This document shows positions 61,021 through 64,000 of a DNA stretch of 64,000 nt, piece after piece. The notes below the pieces were generated by a model, which searched no databases, was not told the origin of the DNA, and saw only the letters and a list, made by a program, of their open reading frames with translations. The position numbers and the translations under genes were made by a program. This DNA comes from Pedobacter kyungheensis (GTDB taxonomy: Bacteria; Bacteroidota; Bacteroidia; Sphingobacteriales; Sphingobacteriaceae), in contig NZ_JSYN01000031.1 of assembly GCF_000812965.1 (NCBI RefSeq), positions 1 to 64,000 of the forward strand, written 5' to 3'. Every line of letters starts with the position of its first letter. Position 1 is the first letter of the stretch.

Positions 61021-61600
61021 AGCTTTTTAAAGGTATTTATTTTTAATTTAACCGCAAAGCATGCAAACGTAATTACCTCTTTAAGGTTTAAACCACGAAG
61101 TCGCAAAGTACACTAAGCAATAAGGCTGATACGGCCTCGGATTCTGGTTAAAAAAGAGAGATTCTGGCATACGGCAGAATGACGACTAGAATAGCTTTTC
61201 GATCAAAAACTTTGCTAAATTTTACCACCGAGGGCACCGAGCTTTACACAGAGAGCATGAAGGCATATTGCTCTGTGAGCGCTGTGCTTTTCTTTGTGTA
61301 CTTTTTGGTAAAAAAACTGCAATATTCTAGCCACGGAGGCACGGAAAACGCGCACAAATAGCTTTGTGCACTCTGTTCCTACCTTTGTGTGCTTTGTGGT
61401 TAAAAACAGAGTTTCTGGCATGCGCCAGAATGACGGCTTATTGATTTTGCACGCTCTGCCCCTTGCTCTATGCACTCTGTGCCTACCTCTGTGTGCTTTG
61501 TGGTTAAAAAAGGAACTGGCAAACGCCAGAATGACGACCAAGATAACTTTGCCAGCTTTGCGCCGACCCTCTGCGTACTTTGCGGTTAAACGGTAAACGG
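61021..61600. repeat. Second cluster of ..CCAGAATGACG repeat, opposite orientation
   Basis: CAGAATGACG occurs at about 61175, 61426 and 61526, and CACCGAGGGCACCGAGC, CTGTGTGCTTTGTGGTTAAA and TGCGTACTTTGCGG words recur between. These are reverse-orientation relatives of the 52104-52936 array. They fill the 605-base gap before the EamA gene. Units are degenerate, not strictly tandem. Confidence 0.65.
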
Positions 61601-61611
61601 TTAAACCGAGC

Positions 61612-62502
61612 TTATCTCCGTTTTAAAAACTTCAGGTTAGGCAAAATCATTGCCGAAAGAATAACCACTACTCCAACCCACCTTAAAAACGAAACCTGCT
61701 CCTGCAGCACGAAACCCGCCATCATTACCGCTACAGGTAATTCGGCCGCACTTAAAATTGAACTTAATGCTGTACCAATTCTGGGCACGCCCTCTGCAAA
61801 ACATAAAGGTGGAATTACCGTTCCAAAAACAGAAATAATCAAACCCCATTTAAGTAAGCTCCCACCTAGTGCGCCGTTAAATAAAAATGCCGGCGGAAAG
61901 AGTATAAAGATGAGAATACAAGCTCCCGTAATCATCAGGGCACTTTTCTTCAGCACCGGATATTCGTTACCAATCCTGCCGCTTAGCAATAAGAAACCCG
62001 CGTAAGATACCGCAGCCAGTAAGCCAAAACCAATTCCTTTTAAGCTCATATCACTAATTCGCGTTTCTACCATACCACTCGCCAGTACTGTTCCGCCTAA
62101 AACCAAAACTATAGCCAGCAACTGTAAACCAGTAGGTTTCTTCTTAAAAAACACGAGCTCCATTAAAATGCTCATCCAGATAAACTGCATTAGCAATACA
62201 ATGGCTACCGAATTGGGTACAAGCTTAACTGATTGATAGTAAAAAACACTTACTAATCCGGTACAAGTACCCGCCAATACCATTTTCCACCATGGGGTAA
62301 GTAAAACTTTTTCTTTTGCCTTATATTTTGAAGAGCGGCTTTGAAAGAAAAACAATACCCATAAAATTACAGCGCCTAAAAAGGCCTGTGCACCGGTTAC
62401 ATCGCCAAGGGTATAACCTTCGTGGTAAGCCAGTTTAACAAATGTAGAGAGTATGCCAAAACTGCAGGCACCGAAAAAAACAAGGAGGATTCCTTTTAAC
62501 AT
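61612..62502 (-). CDS. EamA/DMT-family membrane transporter
   Basis: A 296-residue ten-helix protein with two EamA domains (about 1-140 and 150-290). The first helix has FFGACSFGILSTFVKLAYHE and the second domain GLLAAVSYAGFLLLSGRIG. Members export amino acids, nucleosides or drugs; substrate unknown here. Confidence 0.88.
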   Translation of the reverse strand: MLKGILLVFFGACSFGILSTFVKLAYHEGYTLGDVTGAQAFLGAVILWVLFFFQSRSSKYKAKEKVLLTPWWKMVLAGTCTGLVSVFYYQSVKLVPNSVAIVLLMQFIWMSILMELVFFKKKPTGLQLLAIVLVLGGTVLASGMVETRISDMSLKGIGFGLLAAVSYAGFLLLSGRIGNEYPVLKKSALMITGACILIFILFPPAFLFNGALGGSLLKWGLIISVFGTVIPPLCFAEGVPRIGTALSSILSAAELPVAVMMAGFVLQEQVSFLRWVGVVVILSAMILPNLKFLKRR

Positions 62503-62550
62503 TTATAAAGTATCAGGTATTTAGTATCAGGTACAACTGGCTTGCTAAGC
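62503..62550. repeat. AGTATCAGGTATTTAGTATC element
   Basis: The element repeats the word seen at 35447-35512 (AGTATCAGGTAT). It lies just upstream of the EamA start. Confidence 0.4.
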
Positions 62551-62620
62551 CTGCCTATTAAACAAACTAATTTTAACAATAGTTATAGCTTTAAGCTTTT
62601 TGCTTTAGTCTTTCTGCTTT

Positions 62621-63337
62621 TTAAGCAAGTTGCTGCAAATATTTCTGGATAGTAGTTTCCAAACCTAAATAAAGTGCATCGCTAATTAACGCATGGCCTA
62701 TAGAAACCTCTAGCAAACCCGGAATACTCTGCGCAAAATAGTGCAGGTTATGTAAATCCAGATCGTGACCGGCGTTAATGCCCAAACCCAATTTATTGGC
62801 ATGGTGCGCCGCAGCAATATAATTCACTACAGCCTTTTCGCGGTCGGCAAAATAGTTATGTGCGTAAGCCTCAGTGTAAAGTTCAATGCGGTCCGTTCCG
62901 GTTTCTACCGCACCTTCTACCATTTCCACAACCGGATCAACAAAAATAGAAACCCTGATGCCAGCCTTTTGAAAAACAGCAACCATTTCTTTCAGGTAAT
63001 CTTTGTGCTTAATCGTATCCCAGCCATGGTTAGAGGTAATCTGTCCTTCAGCATCAGGCACCAAAGTAACCTGTGCAGGTTGATTGGCCAAAACCAGGTC
63101 TACAAATTTATCTTCGCGGCAATTGCCTTCAATGTTAAACTCTGTTGCAATAACAGCTTTTAAATCGTAAACATCCTGGTAACGGATATGTCTTTCGTCC
63201 GGACGCGGGTGAACAGTAATTCCCTGCGCACCGAAACGTTCGCAATCTAATGCAACCTTAACCAGATCAGGATTATTACCGCCGCGGCTGTTGCGTAGTG
63301 TAGCAATTTTATTGATGTTAACCGATAACTTTGTCAT
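62621..63337 (-). CDS. pdxJ: Pyridoxine 5'-phosphate synthase
   Basis: A 238-residue TIM barrel: MTKLSVNINKIATLRNSRGG starts with the substrate-binding segment, GITVHPRPDERHI follows, VTLVPDAEG and GLGINAGHDL complete the site. It condenses 1-deoxyxylulose 5-phosphate and 3-amino-2-oxopropyl phosphate. The start is the ATG of MTKLSV; the longer frame is upstream DNA. A TATCTTTG element lies 5 bases before the start. Confidence 0.93.
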   Translation of the reverse strand: MTKLSVNINKIATLRNSRGGNNPDLVKVALDCERFGAQGITVHPRPDERHIRYQDVYDLKAVIATEFNIEGNCREDKFVDLVLANQPAQVTLVPDAEGQITSNHGWDTIKHKDYLKEMVAVFQKAGIRVSIFVDPVVEMVEGAVETGTDRIELYTEAYAHNYFADREKAVVNYIAAAHHANKLGLGINAGHDLDLHNLHYFAQSIPGLLEVSIGHALISDALYLGLETTIQKYLQQLA

Positions 63338-63341
63338 AAAA

Positions 63342-63349
63342 CAAAGATA
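63342..63349 (-). promoter_or_regulatory. -7 element of pdxJ, almost at the start codon
   Basis: TATCTTTG on the minus strand ends 5 bases before the ATG, so transcription from it would give a leaderless or nearly leaderless mRNA. No -33 box is clear. Confidence 0.35.
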
Positions 63350-63420
63350 GCGCTTTGCCTTTGTTAATCTTAAACCTTGAAAAAATTTGACTTTTTTTTG
63401 CTCATATTTGCTTCTGGTAA

Positions 63421-64000
63421 ATGAATATAAAGGACACGACATTATATAAGCTCCTCATTGCACTGATTGTACTGATGAGCACCTTTGCCCTTTTCGGTGG
63501 TATTATGGAACCCGATTCGGCACTCTACGCTTCTATTGCCAAAAACATGGTGCTTAGAAACGATTGGGTTAACATTTATGTTCGCGGGGTAGACTGGCTC
63601 GATAAACCCCACCTAACCTTCTGGCTCGCTGCAGTTTCTTTTAAAATATTTGGCATCAATGCTTTTGCCTATAAACTCCCCTCCTTCTTATTTGGCTTAT
63701 GGGGTGCCTGGCATTTGTACAAACTGGCGAAGGATATCTACAGCGAAAAAACCGGGCTCATTTCTGCCCTTATTTTTTTAAGTGCACTCCATATTCTCAT
63801 CTCAACATTCGATGTGCGTGCCGAGGTTTACATTACCACTTTTACCCTGGCAGCCATTTATCATTATTACAAAGCACATCAAAATACTTTCTGGCATATT
63901 GTAGCAGGTTCATTTTTTGCCGCTTGTGCCATCATGATTAAAGGCATATTTGTTTTAATTCCCGTTTTCGGTGGTTTTATCATTTACTGGTTCTTAACCA
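63421..64000 (+). CDS. GT39/ArnT-like glycosyltransferase (partial, runs off the right edge)
   Basis: The first 193 codons of a membrane glycosyltransferase start with MNIKDTTLYKLLIALIVLMS. The EPDSALYASIAKNMVLR segment has the acidic pair at the first loop, and DWLDKPHLTFWL follows, as in the ArnT/PMT family. Several hydrophobic helices are visible. It would transfer a sugar from a lipid carrier in the inner membrane. The stop is beyond the window, so length and C-terminal domain are unknown. Confidence 0.8.
   Translation, partial: MNIKDTTLYKLLIALIVLMSTFALFGGIMEPDSALYASIAKNMVLRNDWVNIYVRGVDWLDKPHLTFWLAAVSFKIFGINAFAYKLPSFLFGLWGAWHLYKLAKDIYSEKTGLISALIFLSALHILISTFDVRAEVYITTFTLAAIYHYYKAHQNTFWHIVAGSFFAACAIMIKGIFVLIPVFGGFIIYWFLT

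Overview
This window looks like chromosomal DNA of a Bacteroidota member, most likely a Sphingobacteriaceae/Pedobacter-type organism. The evidence is moderate-to-low GC, A-rich rather than Shine-Dalgarno leaders, promoter elements of the Bacteroidota form TTTG-N19-TAnnTTTG, and family markers such as DUF1599, BT_3928-type DoxX, CCC-motif proteins, CruF and a 515-residue methylmalonyl-CoA mutase subunit. Names rest on reading motifs by eye; no database search was run.

Layout. 1-500 holds three evenly built tandem promoters pointing left, as expected upstream of an rRNA-type or other very strongly expressed unit outside the window. 0.9-8.8 kb: two adjacent outer-membrane lipid A deacylase homologues (LpxR-like, PagL-like), a CoA-binding protein, DinB and FAD dehydrogenase, then a LemA-TPM-TPM cassette and a NUDIX hydrolase. 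8.9-10.8 kb: dnaA and its DnaA-box-containing upstream region. 10.8-15 kb: methylmalonyl-CoA mutase subunit, a SufA/IscA-type protein and a MacB-type permease. 15-19.7 kb: a tight polysaccharide-precursor operon (UDP-glucose dehydrogenase, UDP-glucuronate decarboxylase, GalE, unknown, CpsB/YwqE-type phosphatase). 19.8-22.6 kb: waaA, gluconokinase, hemH. 22.8-27.4 kb: carotenoid/isoprenoid operon (phosphoribosyltransferase, acyltransferase, CruG-like glycosyltransferase, CruF, IspH, CrtW); a CrtD/CrtI-like desaturase lies at 34-35.4 kb. 28-36 kb: rlmD, an AT-rich islet with an immunity-like small gene, DoxX, M28 peptidase, a truncated RhuM gene, aroK. 36-41.3 kb: permease, BT_3928-type protein, DUF1599, divergent folP, an S23-type four-helix-bundle gene, cdaA. 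41.4-51.2 kb: bacilliredoxin, small membrane proteins, YARHG operon, GH3 homologue, lptB, recJ, sulfatase. 51.3-64 kb: MBL hydrolase, YceI, VOC protein, gcvP, secreted unknowns, EamA, pdxJ and a GT39-like gene cut by the right edge.

How the genes work together. There are several envelope themes: Kdo transfer (waaA), LPS export (lptB), lipid A remodelling (LpxR/PagL homologues) and UDP-sugar supply (ugd, uxs, galE). A second theme is pigment: IspH feeds isoprenoids, and CrtW, CruF, CrtD-like and the glycosyltransferase/acyltransferase pair would give ketolated, hydroxylated, possibly glycosylated and acylated monocyclic carotenoids.

The most unusual part of the window is its intergenic repeat load. 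There is a 13 x 21-bp minisatellite abutting an IS256-family remnant, six ~123-bp tandem units built on a palindrome, four ~98-bp units rich in inverted repeats, AAACCTnnnAGGTTT inverted pairs, and GGTTAATTG-type low-complexity blocks that flank a four-helix-bundle gene lying between folP and cdaA. No CRISPR array, tRNA, complete rRNA or complete transposon was found.
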